A stretch of 64,000 bases of DNA from Vogesella alkaliphila. GTDB taxonomy: Bacteria; Pseudomonadota; Gammaproteobacteria; Burkholderiales; Chromobacteriaceae. The notes beneath the pieces are model-generated. The model was not told where the DNA came from and did not search any database. It saw only the letters and a program-made list of their open reading frames with translations. Each line of letters starts with the position of its first letter. The stretch's first letter is position 1. Where the stretch lies: positions 58,601 through 122,600 of the forward strand of contig NZ_BMYW01000010.1 of NCBI RefSeq assembly GCF_014652475.1. The letters are read 5' to 3'. The position numbers and the translations under genes are program-made. Below, piece after piece: positions 30,678-39,848 of the stretch.

Positions 30678-31406
30678 ATGCTCGCCATCATCGGAGGCAG
30701 TAGCCTCGCCAAATTGCCCATTCTCGAAGTCACCCATCGTCAGGTTGTGCGTACCCCGTACGGCGATCCGTCCTGCGCACTGACCTTCGGCCGCATCGGC
30801 ATGCAGAACGTGGTGTTCATTGCCCGCCACGGCTACGGCAATTCCATCGCCCCGCACGAGATCAACTACCGCGCCAACATCTGGGCCCTGCACAGTGTCG
30901 GGGTCAAGGGCGTGATTGCTATCGGCACCGTCGGTGGCATCCGACCGGACATGGTGCCGGGCAGCCTGGTGATCCCGGACAATATTGTCGACTACAGCTG
31001 GGGCCGCAAGCACACCTTCTTCGAGGGGCCGGACAAGCCGGTGGTGCACGTCGACTTCACCTGGCCGTTTGACCGCGAGCTGCGCGCCCGCCTGGTGCAG
31101 ACCAGCAGTGAGGCCGGCCTGAGCGTGATCGACGGCGCGGTCTATGCCTGTACCCAGGGTCCGAGGCTGGAGAGTGTGGCGGAAATCCGCCGTATCGAGC
31201 GGGACGGCGCCGACATGGTCGGCATGACCGGCATGCCGGAGGCGGCACTGGCGCGTGAGTTGGCGCTGCCCTACGCCAATCTCAGCCTGGTGGTGAACTG
31301 GGCGGCCGGCAAGGGCAATAGTGGCGAGACGGTTGCCCTGCCGGAGACGGTGTTCGAGCAGGGGGTAAGCAAGCTACTGGCCGTGCTGACGCAACTGGCA
31401 AAATGA
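30678..31406 (+). CDS. S-methyl-5'-thioinosine phosphorylase (PNP/MTAP family)
   Basis: The 242-residue protein is a PNP/MTAP-type nucleoside phosphorylase: MLAIIGGSSL at the phosphate site, GYGNSIAPHEINYRANIWAL and the substrate segment CTQGPRLESVAEIRRIERDGADMVGMTGMPE given here only in parts. The NY/HEINYRAN pattern and short length fit the bacterial methylthioinosine phosphorylase group, which releases hypoxanthine from deaminated methylthioadenosine. The neighbouring hpt gene supports a salvage role. A methylthioadenosine phosphorylase activity cannot be excluded. AAGGAG precedes the start. Confidence 0.82.
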   Translation: MLAIIGGSSLAKLPILEVTHRQVVRTPYGDPSCALTFGRIGMQNVVFIARHGYGNSIAPHEINYRANIWALHSVGVKGVIAIGTVGGIRPDMVPGSLVIPDNIVDYSWGRKHTFFEGPDKPVVHVDFTWPFDRELRARLVQTSSEAGLSVIDGAVYACTQGPRLESVAEIRRIERDGADMVGMTGMPEAALARELALPYANLSLVVNWAAGKGNSGETVALPETVFEQGVSKLLAVLTQLAK

Positions 31407-31434
31407 GTAACTACCGGAATTCAGGAACGAGACG

Positions 31435-32664
31435 ATGGCAGAAACCCAATTGAAGAACATGATCGCCCCCGCGTACCTGGCGCAGTTTTCCTGTCTTGGT
31501 CCGTCGTGTCCTGACACCTGCTGCTATGGCTGGCGTATTCCGGTCGAGCATGAAACCTATCTGCGCTTGCAAAGCCTGCCGGATAAAGAACTGAAGCCGC
31601 TGATCAGCAAAGCCTTGCATCGCGGTTCCGGCAAGAGCGGCAGCAAGGATTTCGGTTTCCTGTCGGTGAGTACCGAAGACCATGCACGCTGCGAATTGCT
31701 GGATGGTGAGGGGCTTTGCAGTCTTCACAAGAAGTGTGGCGAGCAGATGTTGCCCGATGTCTGCGCCGCTTACCCCCGCGTCACCAAGTCGGTCGCCGGC
31801 GTGCTGGAGCAGTTTGCCTCGCCGTCCTGCCCGGAAATCGCACGGCTGATCATTGAAAACGAGCATGCCTTGCAGTTGCAGCAGCTGCAACTGCCTACCC
31901 GCGCCAGCACGATTGCCAGTATCCCGGCGGCGATTGCCAGCCCGGAAATGGAGCAGGTGCGGGCATTTTTCCTCGCCATTCTGGCGGCCGCGGACGTGCC
32001 CTTGTGGCAAAGACTGGCCTTGCAACTGCTGATCGCGGAGTCTTTGCAGCAGACGGTGGAGCGTTTCGATGCGGCTTCCGGCGCGGTATTGCTGGACGAC
32101 ATCACGGCGCTGCTGCTCGACTGGCAGCAACAGCTGCAGAACGGGCAGGCACTTGCCGCGTTGCAAGGCTGGCAGCGCCACGAGCAGCTGCACATCAAAA
32201 CGTTGGCCGCAGCCAGCCGGGTGCGGGCCGATCTGCACTTCAATCGCCCGCGTTACCTGGCGCTGATTAATGAAGCCTTGCAGGCGCTGGGGGCGGGGCA
32301 AGCGGAGGCGGATGAGGCGGTGCTGTGCCAGACCTTCGCTGCGACGGCGCTGTCGGCCGAGGTCGAGCAATGGCTGGGGCGCATCCTGCTCAATCACGCC
32401 CATACCGGCTACTTTCCGCTGCAGGGACGGGTGGTGCAGGATGTGCAGCAGCTGAGCATGGAGTACCTGCTGTTGCGTTTCTGGCTGGTGGGCCTGACCG
32501 CAGCAAGGCAGCGTCAGCTTGCGGCCAAGGAAGTCATCGAACTGGTGTACCTGTTTTACAGAACCAGCATTCACCAGGAAAACTACCTGCCTTCCTGCAT
32601 GGCCGGCTTCGAGCAGGCGGGCCTGGTGAAGCCGGAGCACTGGCTGTTGTTGCTGCCTGATTAA
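31435..32664 (+). CDS. fliB: Flagellin lysine-N-methylase FliB
   Basis: FliB methylates lysines of flagellin. The 409-residue protein matches the family at its Cys-rich N-terminus (PAYLAQFSCLGPSCPDTCCYGW), through CELLDGEGLCSLHKKCGEQMLPDVCAAYPR, to the C-terminal YRTSIHQENYL region. These cysteines are thought to bind an iron-sulfur cluster. The gene lies directly upstream of flagellin on the same strand, as expected for its substrate. One core motif copy (32202-32210) is inside the gene. Confidence 0.9.
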   Translation: MAETQLKNMIAPAYLAQFSCLGPSCPDTCCYGWRIPVEHETYLRLQSLPDKELKPLISKALHRGSGKSGSKDFGFLSVSTEDHARCELLDGEGLCSLHKKCGEQMLPDVCAAYPRVTKSVAGVLEQFASPSCPEIARLIIENEHALQLQQLQLPTRASTIASIPAAIASPEMEQVRAFFLAILAAADVPLWQRLALQLLIAESLQQTVERFDAASGAVLLDDITALLLDWQQQLQNGQALAALQGWQRHEQLHIKTLAAASRVRADLHFNRPRYLALINEALQALGAGQAEADEAVLCQTFAATALSAEVEQWLGRILLNHAHTGYFPLQGRVVQDVQQLSMEYLLLRFWLVGLTAARQRQLAAKEVIELVYLFYRTSIHQENYLPSCMAGFEQAGLVKPEHWLLLLPD

Positions 32665-32682
32665 AAATTTTCACCGGATTGC

Positions 32683-32709
32683 TAAAGCTTTCTTTCGACG
32701 GTCCGATAA
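32683..32709 (+). promoter_or_regulatory. Sigma-28 (FliA) promoter of flagellin
   Basis: TAAAGCTT (32683-32690), an 11-base spacer and TCCGATAA (32702-32709) match the sigma-28 consensus TAAAGTTT-N11-GCCGATAA at 14 of 16 positions. It lies 75 bases before fliC. Confidence 0.93.
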
Positions 32710-32783
32710 AGCTAGGGAAGGCGGTAGCAGCGGCACGGGGCCGGCTGGTACAACGCCCAGATTGATGATTCCAAGGAGCAACC

Positions 32784-34262
32784 ATGCTGACCATCAACAC
32801 TAACGTGGCTTCGCTGAACTCGCAGCGTAATATGTCCGGTTCCCAAAGCGCCTTGTCCACCTCGCTGCAGCGTCTGTCCTCCGGCCTGCGCATCAACAGT
32901 GCCAAAGACGACGCCGCCGGTCTGGCCATTTCCGAGCGCATGGGCGGTCAGGTTCGCGGCATGGACCAGGCCCGCCGCAACGCCAACGACGGCGTGTCGA
33001 TGGCGCAGACTGCCGAAGGTGCCCTGTCCTCCGCCGGTAACATCCTGCAGCGTATCCGTGAGCTGGCCGTACAGTCGTCCAACTCCAGCAACTCGGCTTC
33101 CGACCGTCAGGCTTTGCAGTCCGAAGTGACCCAGCTGACCTCCGAACTGGACCGTATTTCCCAGACCACCGAATTCAACGGCCAGAAGCTGCTGGACGGT
33201 ACCTCCGGCACCCTGACCTTCCAGGTCGGCGCCAACGCCAACCAGACCATCCAGGCCTCTGGCTCCAACTTCCGCACCAGCAACTACGGTAACAACAACC
33301 TGTCCGTTGCCGCTCCGGCTGCCGGTAACGCCACCGCGTTGACGGCTGCCAAGGCCATCGCGGTGAGTGGCTCGCAGGGTACTGCCACCTATACCACTGT
33401 GGCTGGTGACACAGCCAAGTCGATTGCCCAGGGCATCAACAACCTGAGCAGCCAGACCGGTGTAAATGCTACCGCCAAGACCGAGGCCAACCTGTCCGGT
33501 TTTGTGGCCAGCAAGTCCTATGCGGTAGATGTGGTGTCCGATAACGGTACCGCCGTGCGCGTGTCCTTCTCCACCGGCGCCACAGTTACCAGCTCCAACG
33601 ACCTGACCGAAGCAATCAATGCCTTTAACGCTGCTTCCGGCAAGACCGGTGTGACCGCCGAATACGACAGCAAGTATGGCGGCATCAAGCTGACTAATGC
33701 CACCGGCAACGACATCAGCCTGACCAACAGCAGTGCTGCGGGTGCCGACTTCAACACCGCAGGTTACACCGTGGCCGGTTCGGATGGCACCGCAGCCAAC
33801 GCTGCCGCCGCCCTGACCGCTGCTGATGCCGCTGCGGCTGCCGGTGGTGTGTCGTATGTGAACGGTACCGTTCGCCTGGATTCGGACAAGAGCTTCTCGA
33901 CGACTGATGCCGGCTCCGGCTTCGTGTTGGGTGGTTCCTCGACCCTGCAAACGGTGGCTTCGCTGGACGTGACTTCGTTCGCCAACTCCCAGAAAGCGAT
34001 CAAGATCGTTGACTCCGCGCTGCAGGCGATCAACGGCCAGCGCGCCCAGTTCGGTGCCCTGCAGTCCCGCTTCGAGAACACCATCTCCAACCTGCAGTCG
34101 TCGTCGGAGAACCTGAGTGCCTCGCGTAGCCGTATTCAGGATACCGACTTTGCCGCAGAAACAGCTAAACTGAGCCGTAACCAGGTGCTGCAACAGGCGG
34201 GTACCGCCATGCTGGCGCAGGCCAACCAGCTGCCACAGCAAGTCCTGTCGCTGCTGCGTTAA
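32784..34262 (+). CDS. fliC: Flagellin
   Basis: Flagellin is the filament subunit exported by the flagellar type III apparatus. The 492-residue protein has the conserved N-terminal D0/D1 helices ([36 protein letters not shown]), a variable central region of about 250 residues rich in Thr, Ser, Ala and Gly, and the C-terminal D1/D0 helices ending [14 protein letters not shown]. No cysteines are evident. It has its own sigma-28 promoter and a hairpin with T tract downstream. The methylase FliB upstream implies methylated lysines on the filament. Confidence 0.97.
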   Translation: MLTINTNVASLNSQRNMSGSQSALSTSLQRLSSGLRINSAKDDAAGLAISERMGGQVRGMDQARRNANDGVSMAQTAEGALSSAGNILQRIRELAVQSSNSSNSASDRQALQSEVTQLTSELDRISQTTEFNGQKLLDGTSGTLTFQVGANANQTIQASGSNFRTSNYGNNNLSVAAPAAGNATALTAAKAIAVSGSQGTATYTTVAGDTAKSIAQGINNLSSQTGVNATAKTEANLSGFVASKSYAVDVVSDNGTAVRVSFSTGATVTSSNDLTEAINAFNAASGKTGVTAEYDSKYGGIKLTNATGNDISLTNSSAAGADFNTAGYTVAGSDGTAANAAAALTAADAAAAAGGVSYVNGTVRLDSDKSFSTTDAGSGFVLGGSSTLQTVASLDVTSFANSQKAIKIVDSALQAINGQRAQFGALQSRFENTISNLQSSSENLSASRSRIQDTDFAAETAKLSRNQVLQQAGTAMLAQANQLPQQVLSLLR

Positions 34263-34304
34263 TCAAGGTGCGTGAGGGCGTGTGGCCCTCCTGTAATCCA
34301 GCGT

Positions 34305-34333
34305 GCCTGGCGTGGCCCCCACGCCAGGCTTTT
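34305..34333 (+). terminator. Terminator or attenuator between fliC and flaG
   Basis: GCCTGGCGTGG and CCACGCCAGGC form an 11-bp stem with a CCC loop followed by four T residues. It would make flagellin the main product of the promoter while allowing some readthrough to flaG-fliD-fliS. Confidence 0.85.
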
Positions 34334-34350
34334 CGTCTTGGAGGTGTACT

Positions 34351-34758
34351 ATGTCGTCATTATCGCCACTGTCACCGGTTACCACGCCGGTTACCACCGC
34401 CTTGCCCGACAGCAGCAGCCGCGCAGCGCCGTTGCCGGCCCAGCAAGCCAGCGCTCCGACGGTACCGGTCTCTGCCGGTGCGGTGCAAGCGTTGTCCAGT
34501 GCCGCTGCCGGTGGTCAGGGCAAGAACGTGCTGGACAAGGAAGAGCTGGCGCAGGCTACGGAAAAGATCAGCAAGCTGGTCGCCACTTTCGCCAGCGAAC
34601 TGAACTTCTCCATCGATGAGGATCTGGGCGTGCCGATCGTGAAGGTGATCGACAAGCACACCGACAAGGTGATCCGCCAGATCCCGACCGAAGAAGTGCT
34701 GGAAATGTCCAAGAATCTGGACAAGCTGGTCGGTGTTTTGTATCAGAGCAAGGCGTAA
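34351..34758 (+). CDS. flaG: FlaG-family flagellar protein
   Basis: The 135-residue protein has a low-complexity N-terminal half (Pro, Ala, Ser) and the conserved FlaG C-terminus: ELNFSIDEDLGVPIVKVIDK, then DKVIRQIPTEEVLEMS. FlaG affects filament length and lies between flagellin and FliD genes in many species. The start at 34351 has GGAGG upstream. Confidence 0.92.
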   Translation: MSSLSPLSPVTTPVTTALPDSSSRAAPLPAQQASAPTVPVSAGAVQALSSAAAGGQGKNVLDKEELAQATEKISKLVATFASELNFSIDEDLGVPIVKVIDKHTDKVIRQIPTEEVLEMSKNLDKLVGVLYQSKA

Positions 34759-34821
34759 TTTTGGCAGCAGCAAGCGTAGTGCCGGCAGGCCCTGCGACTG
34801 AATAATGGCGGGAGAAATATC

Positions 34822-36804
34822 ATGGCATTGAGTTCGAGCGGTCTTGGTTCCGGGATGGATATTGACAGCCTGGTTTCCAAGCTGATGAATATTGAAACCC
34901 GCCCCTTATTGAAGCTGCAGCAGAAGCAACAGGTTTTCGAAAGCAAGATCTCGGCGGTCGGCCAGGTCAAGAGTGGCCTGGCGTCGTTCCAGGCCGCGCT
35001 GAAGGCGCTGCAGGATCCGGCCAAGTACCAGACGCTGTCTTCGTCGTCCTCCGACAAGGATGTGGCCGAGATCAGCGCCGGCGCCAAGGCACCGGTGGGC
35101 GGCTTCAGCCTGAAGGTGGAAACGTTGGCCGCAGCGCAGAAGCTGTCGTCGAGCGTATTCGCCAGCAGCAAGACCGCCATCAACGGTGCGACCGAGGAGA
35201 CGCTCAGTTTTTCCTTCGGCACCACCTCCGGCGCCACCTTCACGCCGCTCTCCGGCTCGACCCAGAAAGATGTCAAGATTCCGGCCAATGCCACCCTCGA
35301 ACAGGTACGGGATGCGGTCAACAAGGCCAATATCGGCGTCAGCGCCAGCATCGTCAATGACGGTAGCGGTTACCGGCTGATCTATTCCTCCGGCAAGACC
35401 GGCACCGAGAGCACGCTGAAGGTCACGGCCGCAGGCGGTGGCAGCTCGCCACTGGCGAACCTGACCCATGATCCGGCGGGAACGACCATGACGGTGTTGC
35501 AGCCGGCCAAGGATGCGGTGTTTTACGTCGATGGCCTGAAAATCACCAAGCAGTCCAACACCGTCTCCGACGCCATCGATGGCGTGACGCTGACGCTGAA
35601 GAAAGAGCAGGAAGCGGGCGATGCGGCGCTGAAGATGAATGTCAGCCGCGACACTGCCGGCATCAAGAAAACACTGGAAGACTTCGTGAAGTCGTACAAC
35701 GACTTTACCAAGGTGCTGAAGGAGACGACGGCCTCGACACCCGGCACGGCGCCCGGCGAGGCCGGCTCGTCGTCTCCGCTGAGCGGCGTGACGGCGATCC
35801 GTGGCATCGAAACGCAATTGCGTGCCGCATTTGGCGCGGCCACCAAGAATAGCGGCAGCTACCAGGTTGCCAGCCAGCTGGGACTCGCTTTCGCCAAGGA
35901 TGGTACCTTGAGCCTGGATTCGAGCAAGCTGAGCAAGGCGATCGAAGCCTCGCCCGATGACGTCGCCAAGTTTTTTGCCACCGGTGCCCAGGTCGATGGC
36001 AAAGGCATGTCCTATGTGTCGAGTACCGACAAGACCGTGGCCGGCAGCTACGAGGTCTCCGTCAGCGCCCTGACCAATGGCTACAATCAGGCTGGCAGCG
36101 TGCCGACGCTGCCGGTCTCCGGCACCAACGCGTTTTCGGTCATGATCGACAACACGACCGTCAACGCCCAGGTTACCGGCACCTATAACAGTGCCACCGA
36201 ATTGGCCAAGGCACTGGAGACCGCCATCAATGGCGATGCCGGCCTGGTGGCGGCCAAGGGGCAGGTCTCGGTCACGGTGGACGAAGACAGCGGCAAACTG
36301 CTGATTTCTTCGGTCAAGACCGGCACCGACTCCAAGGTCAACGTGCTGAGTGGCCTGGATTTTGCCGGTTTTGCCGCCGCTAGCGGTGTCGCCGGCTCGG
36401 CGAGTGTGGCCGGTACCATCGGCGGTTACGCGGCACGTGGTGACGGCAACAAGCTGATCGGGGCGGTCGGCACCCCGGTGGAAGGCCTGACCATCGAGCT
36501 CAGCGGTGGTACCATCGGTGACCGCGGCTCGCTGACCTACACCCAGGGTTTCTCCTTCGGTCTGGACAAGAAGCTGGAGGGGATGCTCGGCACCAATGGC
36601 ACGCTGGACTCGTTTAACAAGGGCCTGAACGCGTCGCTGAAAGACTTGCAGAAGCAGCAGGACACCATGGCCAAGCGCCTGGAGGCAACTGAGGCCCGCT
36701 ACAAGGCCCAGTTCAATGCGATGGACCGCCTGCTGGCGCAACTGAATGCCAGCAGCTCGTTCCTGACCCAGCAAATCAGCAGCATGCAGAAGAGTTCTTC
36801 CTGA
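34822..36804 (+). CDS. fliD: Flagellar filament cap protein FliD (long form)
   Basis: FliD caps the growing filament and folds incoming flagellin. The N-terminus MALSSSGLGSGMDIDSLVSKLM and the C-terminal coiled region (KKLEGMLGTNGTLD, then a Gln/Lys-rich heptad segment) are conserved. At 660 residues it is about 180 longer than the common size; the extra sequence lies in the surface-exposed middle (about residues 395-570) and contains an AVNKANIGVSAS-type flagellin-hook motif earlier. A core repeat-motif copy occurs at 35124-35132. GGGAG precedes the start. Confidence 0.95.
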   Translation: MALSSSGLGSGMDIDSLVSKLMNIETRPLLKLQQKQQVFESKISAVGQVKSGLASFQAALKALQDPAKYQTLSSSSSDKDVAEISAGAKAPVGGFSLKVETLAAAQKLSSSVFASSKTAINGATEETLSFSFGTTSGATFTPLSGSTQKDVKIPANATLEQVRDAVNKANIGVSASIVNDGSGYRLIYSSGKTGTESTLKVTAAGGGSSPLANLTHDPAGTTMTVLQPAKDAVFYVDGLKITKQSNTVSDAIDGVTLTLKKEQEAGDAALKMNVSRDTAGIKKTLEDFVKSYNDFTKVLKETTASTPGTAPGEAGSSSPLSGVTAIRGIETQLRAAFGAATKNSGSYQVASQLGLAFAKDGTLSLDSSKLSKAIEASPDDVAKFFATGAQVDGKGMSYVSSTDKTVAGSYEVSVSALTNGYNQAGSVPTLPVSGTNAFSVMIDNTTVNAQVTGTYNSATELAKALETAINGDAGLVAAKGQVSVTVDEDSGKLLISSVKTGTDSKVNVLSGLDFAGFAAASGVAGSASVAGTIGGYAARGDGNKLIGAVGTPVEGLTIELSGGTIGDRGSLTYTQGFSFGLDKKLEGMLGTNGTLDSFNKGLNASLKDLQKQQDTMAKRLEATEARYKAQFNAMDRLLAQLNASSSFLTQQISSMQKSSS

Positions 36805-36832
36805 ACCGGATAACATCGATTAAGGCTTCATC

Positions 36833-37276
36833 ATGGCACTTTCTAGGCATATGCAGGCCGCTTACGGTCGCTCCGCACTTGAGACCGAAGTATTGGTAGC
36901 GACCCCTCATAAACTGGTGCTCATGTTGCTGGATGGCGCGTTGCAGGCGATCCGGCGCGCCAAGATCGCGATGGAGGCCGGGCAGGTGGCCGACAAGGGC
37001 ATGCTGATTGGCAAGGCGATCTCGATCGTGGACGAAGGCTTGCGCCTGGCGCTCGATCACGAGAAGGGCGGCGACATTGCGGCCAACCTTGACCAGCTCT
37101 ACGAATACTGCACCCGCCAGTTGTTTCAGGCGAACATCACTAACGATCCCGCGCTGCTGGATCAGGTGTGCGCGCTGTTGAATGAAATCCGCGATGCCTG
37201 GGTCCAGATCGGAGTGCCGGCCAACGCGCAGGGCAGTGCGCCGGGTGACGCAGGAAAAGTCTATGGCGCAGCCTGA
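36833..37276 (+). CDS. fliS: Flagellar export chaperone FliS
   Basis: FliS binds the flagellin C-terminus and keeps it unpolymerised before export. The 147-residue helical protein has the typical TPHKLVLMLLDGALQAIRRA and GGDIAANLDQLYEYC segments. It overlaps the fliT-like gene by 14 bases. An exact copy of the extended repeat motif (37077-37091) encodes AANLD in the second conserved segment. Confidence 0.95.
   Translation: MALSRHMQAAYGRSALETEVLVATPHKLVLMLLDGALQAIRRAKIAMEAGQVADKGMLIGKAISIVDEGLRLALDHEKGGDIAANLDQLYEYCTRQLFQANITNDPALLDQVCALLNEIRDAWVQIGVPANAQGSAPGDAGKVYGAA
37077..37091 (+). repeat. Exact extended repeat motif inside fliS
   Basis: TTGCGGCCAACCTTG on the coding strand, encoding part of IAANLDQ. 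Confidence 0.8.
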
Positions 37277-37583
37277 GCTGGCGGAAGACTGGTGCGCCTG
37301 GCTGTCGCTGGCGAAAACGCTGTCGGCAGCGGTCGAGGCGCAGGACTGGGAGCGGGCGGTCGAGCTGGCGGAGCAGCTGGTGGCGGCTCAGGCGACGCTG
37401 TCGCCATTGTCGGCGCTGCCCGCCGCCGCGCATGACGAAGTATTGGCCGAGCTGCTCGGCGCGCAGCGTTTGCTGCAAGCCCTGACCCAGCAGGTCGCCG
37501 CCAGCAAAGGGCAGCTGCAGCCGGAACTGGCGCTGCTGAAGACGCGGCAGAACCTGCTCTCCGCCTACAAGAGCAGCCCCTGA
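37263..37583 (+). CDS. fliT: FliT-like flagellar chaperone
   Basis: The 106-residue protein is all-helical by composition (LAKTLSAAVEAQDWERAVELAEQLV) and sits where FliT is expected, directly behind fliS with a 14-base overlap. FliT binds FliD and in some species the FlhDC regulator. Similarity to known FliT is weak by eye, so the name rests on position, size and the WERAVELAEQ pattern. The start at 37263 has GGA upstream. Confidence 0.75.
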   Translation: MAQPELAEDWCAWLSLAKTLSAAVEAQDWERAVELAEQLVAAQATLSPLSALPAAAHDEVLAELLGAQRLLQALTQQVAASKGQLQPELALLKTRQNLLSAYKSSP

Positions 37584-37826
37584 CAGGGGCCGTTATGCCG
37601 TGCGGGCACGGGGTTGGCGCGTTGTGGTCGAGCTGTAAACGGCGCTGTTATCCTGCCGATTGCGTGCCATATTAAAAACAGTGTTGCCGTACCGTACCGT
37701 GTTCCTGGATGACAGAGGGCAGGCCGGCATCGCTTGTGATCGTTACCCTGCCAGCATCAACAAGCTTGAGGACATCCACCCTTTGCCTGAGCCTGAGGGG
37801 GTGTCCGTGTTACCGGAGTCGTGATC

Positions 37827-38204
37827 ATGACCATTTATCTCACGTTGCTGATTGGCCTGATGATCGCGCAGGCTGTCGCAATTTTTTACCTGTGGCAGCG
37901 GCTGCTGCGCATCGAGTCCGAGCGCGCGGTCGAGGCGGTCAGTCATGAGCAGCTACAAAAGCAGCTGGCGGCTGCACAGCGCAATATCCAGGACATTGCG
38001 CTGCTGGCACAGCAGAAAGTGGCCGAGCAGGAGCCGCGCCAGCAGTTGCCGACCGCCAGCAGCGAGGGCATCAGCCCCTACAGTCAGGCGGTGGAAATGT
38101 TCAAGCGCGGCCTGGGCAGTGCCGATGTCGCCGAGCGCTGCGGCATTTCCCGCAGCGAGGCCGAGCTGATCCTGTCGCTGTACCGCAATAGTCCTACTTC
38201 ATGA
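37827..38204 (+). CDS. DUF2802-family membrane-anchored protein with helix-turn-helix-like C-terminus
   Basis: The 125-residue protein has an N-terminal membrane helix (TIYLTLLIGLMIAQAVAIFY), a coiled-coil stretch (residues 30-75) and a C-terminal module SPYSQAVEMFKRGLGSADVAERCGISRSEAELIL resembling a helix-turn-helix. This is the DUF2802 layout, commonly found among flagellar genes; its role is unknown. The start at 37827 is preferred to GTG 37821 because GGAG is at the right distance only from the ATG. It ends in an ATGA overlap with fliK. Confidence 0.82.
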   Translation: MTIYLTLLIGLMIAQAVAIFYLWQRLLRIESERAVEAVSHEQLQKQLAAAQRNIQDIALLAQQKVAEQEPRQQLPTASSEGISPYSQAVEMFKRGLGSADVAERCGISRSEAELILSLYRNSPTS

Positions 38205-39499
38205 TTTCCCTGCCTCCGATTCTGGCGCCGGGCAAACAGTCGACCGGCGCGGCCGAGGCGTCGACGGTTGTTGCCCAGCGTCCCGGTCGCGAGACGACGC
38301 GCAGCCCGATCGAGGTTGCCTCTTCGCCCGCCCGCTTGCCGGCATTGCAGTCCGGCGAGACCGTTACCGCCCATATCACCGAACGCCTGCCGGACGGCAA
38401 GCTGGCCGCCACCATCAAGGGCGAGGCCTTCGTGCTGAGCCTGCCCAAGGGCATGAGCGCCGACGGCAATGCGCTGTCATTGCGCGTGACCGCCGGGCCT
38501 CCCTTGTCCTTCAACCTGCTGGACGTGCTGCAGGACCCGGCGACGGCGCTGCGCAGCAGCGAGCTGGCGCGGGCGGTATCGGCGGCGCTGCAGGACGACA
38601 GCAGCACCGCGCTGCAGACCCTGTCGCAGCCGGGACGGCTGCCCGATCTCGCTCGTGGCGAGGTGGTCACCGGCCGTCTGGCGGAGCGCCTGGCAGACGG
38701 CAGCGCGATGGTGCTGATCAAGAATGCGGTGTTCAACCTGAAGGCACCGGCGGACGGCCTGCTGACCAAGGAACCGATGCTGTTGCGGGTGGGCGCGACC
38801 TCGCCGTTGCTGCAGTTCGACCTGTTGCGCCTCGCTGCGCTGCCGGACGAGAAGTCGGCGCCGGTCGCCTTTACCTCGGCCGGTCGCTATCTGAACGGCC
38901 TGCTGGATGCGGCAACGCAGTCGGTGGCGCGCGGCAGCCTGACCCTGCTGTCCGATCCGGCGGCGCCGGGTGCCGGCGAGCAGCTGCGGCAGTCGGTGGA
39001 AAAGAGCGGCGTCTTCTACGAGTCGCACCAGCGGGCGTGGGTCGATGGCCGCCTGTCGCTGGAGGAACTGAAGCTGGAGCCGCAGGCCAGGCTGCTGCAC
39101 GAGGGCCGGGCCGGGCTGTCGTCGGAACTGGGGCAGCTGGTGCAGAAGCAGCTGGAGGTGCACGAGCAGAAAGTGCTGGTGTTCCAGGGGCAGGCGTGGC
39201 CGGGACAGGCGGTGGACTGGGAAATCCAGCGCGAGGAAATCGCCGAGCGCGAAGCGAATGGCGAGCTGGAACTGCCGGTGTGGCAAACGCGGCTGAATCT
39301 GGCGCTGCCGGCACTGGGTGACGTTGGCGCGCGGCTGCGCATGGTGGGCAAGCAGGTGCAGGTGGTGTTCGATGCCGATGATGCGGCAACCGCACAGCTG
39401 ATCGAACAGTATCGCAGCCGGCTGGGCTCGGCGCTGGAGGGCGCCGGTCTGGCGCTGGCCAGCCTGCTGGTCAAGCACGGGGCCGACGATGAAGCCTGA
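38201..39499 (+). CDS. fliK: Flagellar hook-length control protein FliK
   Basis: The 432-residue protein has a variable N-terminal part and the conserved FliK C-terminal domain (about residues 320-415: WEIQREEIAEREANGELELP, then RLNLALPALGDVGARLRMVG). FliK measures hook length and triggers the substrate switch of FlhB. The start overlaps the DUF2802 stop (ATGA), and an FlhB C-terminal homologue follows with an 11-base overlap, matching its function. Confidence 0.85.
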   Translation: MISLPPILAPGKQSTGAAEASTVVAQRPGRETTRSPIEVASSPARLPALQSGETVTAHITERLPDGKLAATIKGEAFVLSLPKGMSADGNALSLRVTAGPPLSFNLLDVLQDPATALRSSELARAVSAALQDDSSTALQTLSQPGRLPDLARGEVVTGRLAERLADGSAMVLIKNAVFNLKAPADGLLTKEPMLLRVGATSPLLQFDLLRLAALPDEKSAPVAFTSAGRYLNGLLDAATQSVARGSLTLLSDPAAPGAGEQLRQSVEKSGVFYESHQRAWVDGRLSLEELKLEPQARLLHEGRAGLSSELGQLVQKQLEVHEQKVLVFQGQAWPGQAVDWEIQREEIAEREANGELELPVWQTRLNLALPALGDVGARLRMVGKQVQVVFDADDAATAQLIEQYRSRLGSALEGAGLALASLLVKHGADDEA

Positions 39500-39809
39500 G
39501 CATCGCCGTTCTGCGGTCGCGCTGCGCTACAGCGAGGACAGCGCGGCGCCAAAGGTGGTGGCCAAGGGCTATGGCCGCATGGCCGAGCGCATCATCGAGC
39601 AGGCGAAGGAAGCCGGCGTCTTCGTGCACGACTCGCCGGAACTGGTCAACCTGCTGATGCAGGTGGACATGGACAGCCACATCCCGCCGGAGCTGTATCG
39701 CGCGGTGGCCGAAATCCTCGCCTTCCTGTATTTCCTCGAACACCAGGCCACCGGCAAGGACATGAATTTCGAACAGTGGCTGGCGCAGCGCCAGCCTCCT
39801 GCATCCTGA
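39489..39809 (+). CDS. FlhB C-terminal domain homologue (FhlB/YscU-like)
   Basis: The 106-residue protein corresponds to the cytoplasmic C-terminal domain of FlhB without membrane helices: AVALRYSEDSAAPKVVAKGYG, then AGVFVHDSPELVNLLMQVD. In full FlhB the segment contains an autocleaved NPTH loop; here no NPTH is seen, as expected for the stand-alone homologues. Such proteins can partly replace the FlhB C-domain in export switching. It overlaps fliK by 11 bases. Confidence 0.9.
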   Translation: MKPEHRRSAVALRYSEDSAAPKVVAKGYGRMAERIIEQAKEAGVFVHDSPELVNLLMQVDMDSHIPPELYRAVAEILAFLYFLEHQATGKDMNFEQWLAQRQPPAS

Positions 39810-39848
39810 GCCGGCGACTGGCCGGCTTGCATTTCTCTGCTTAGGAAC

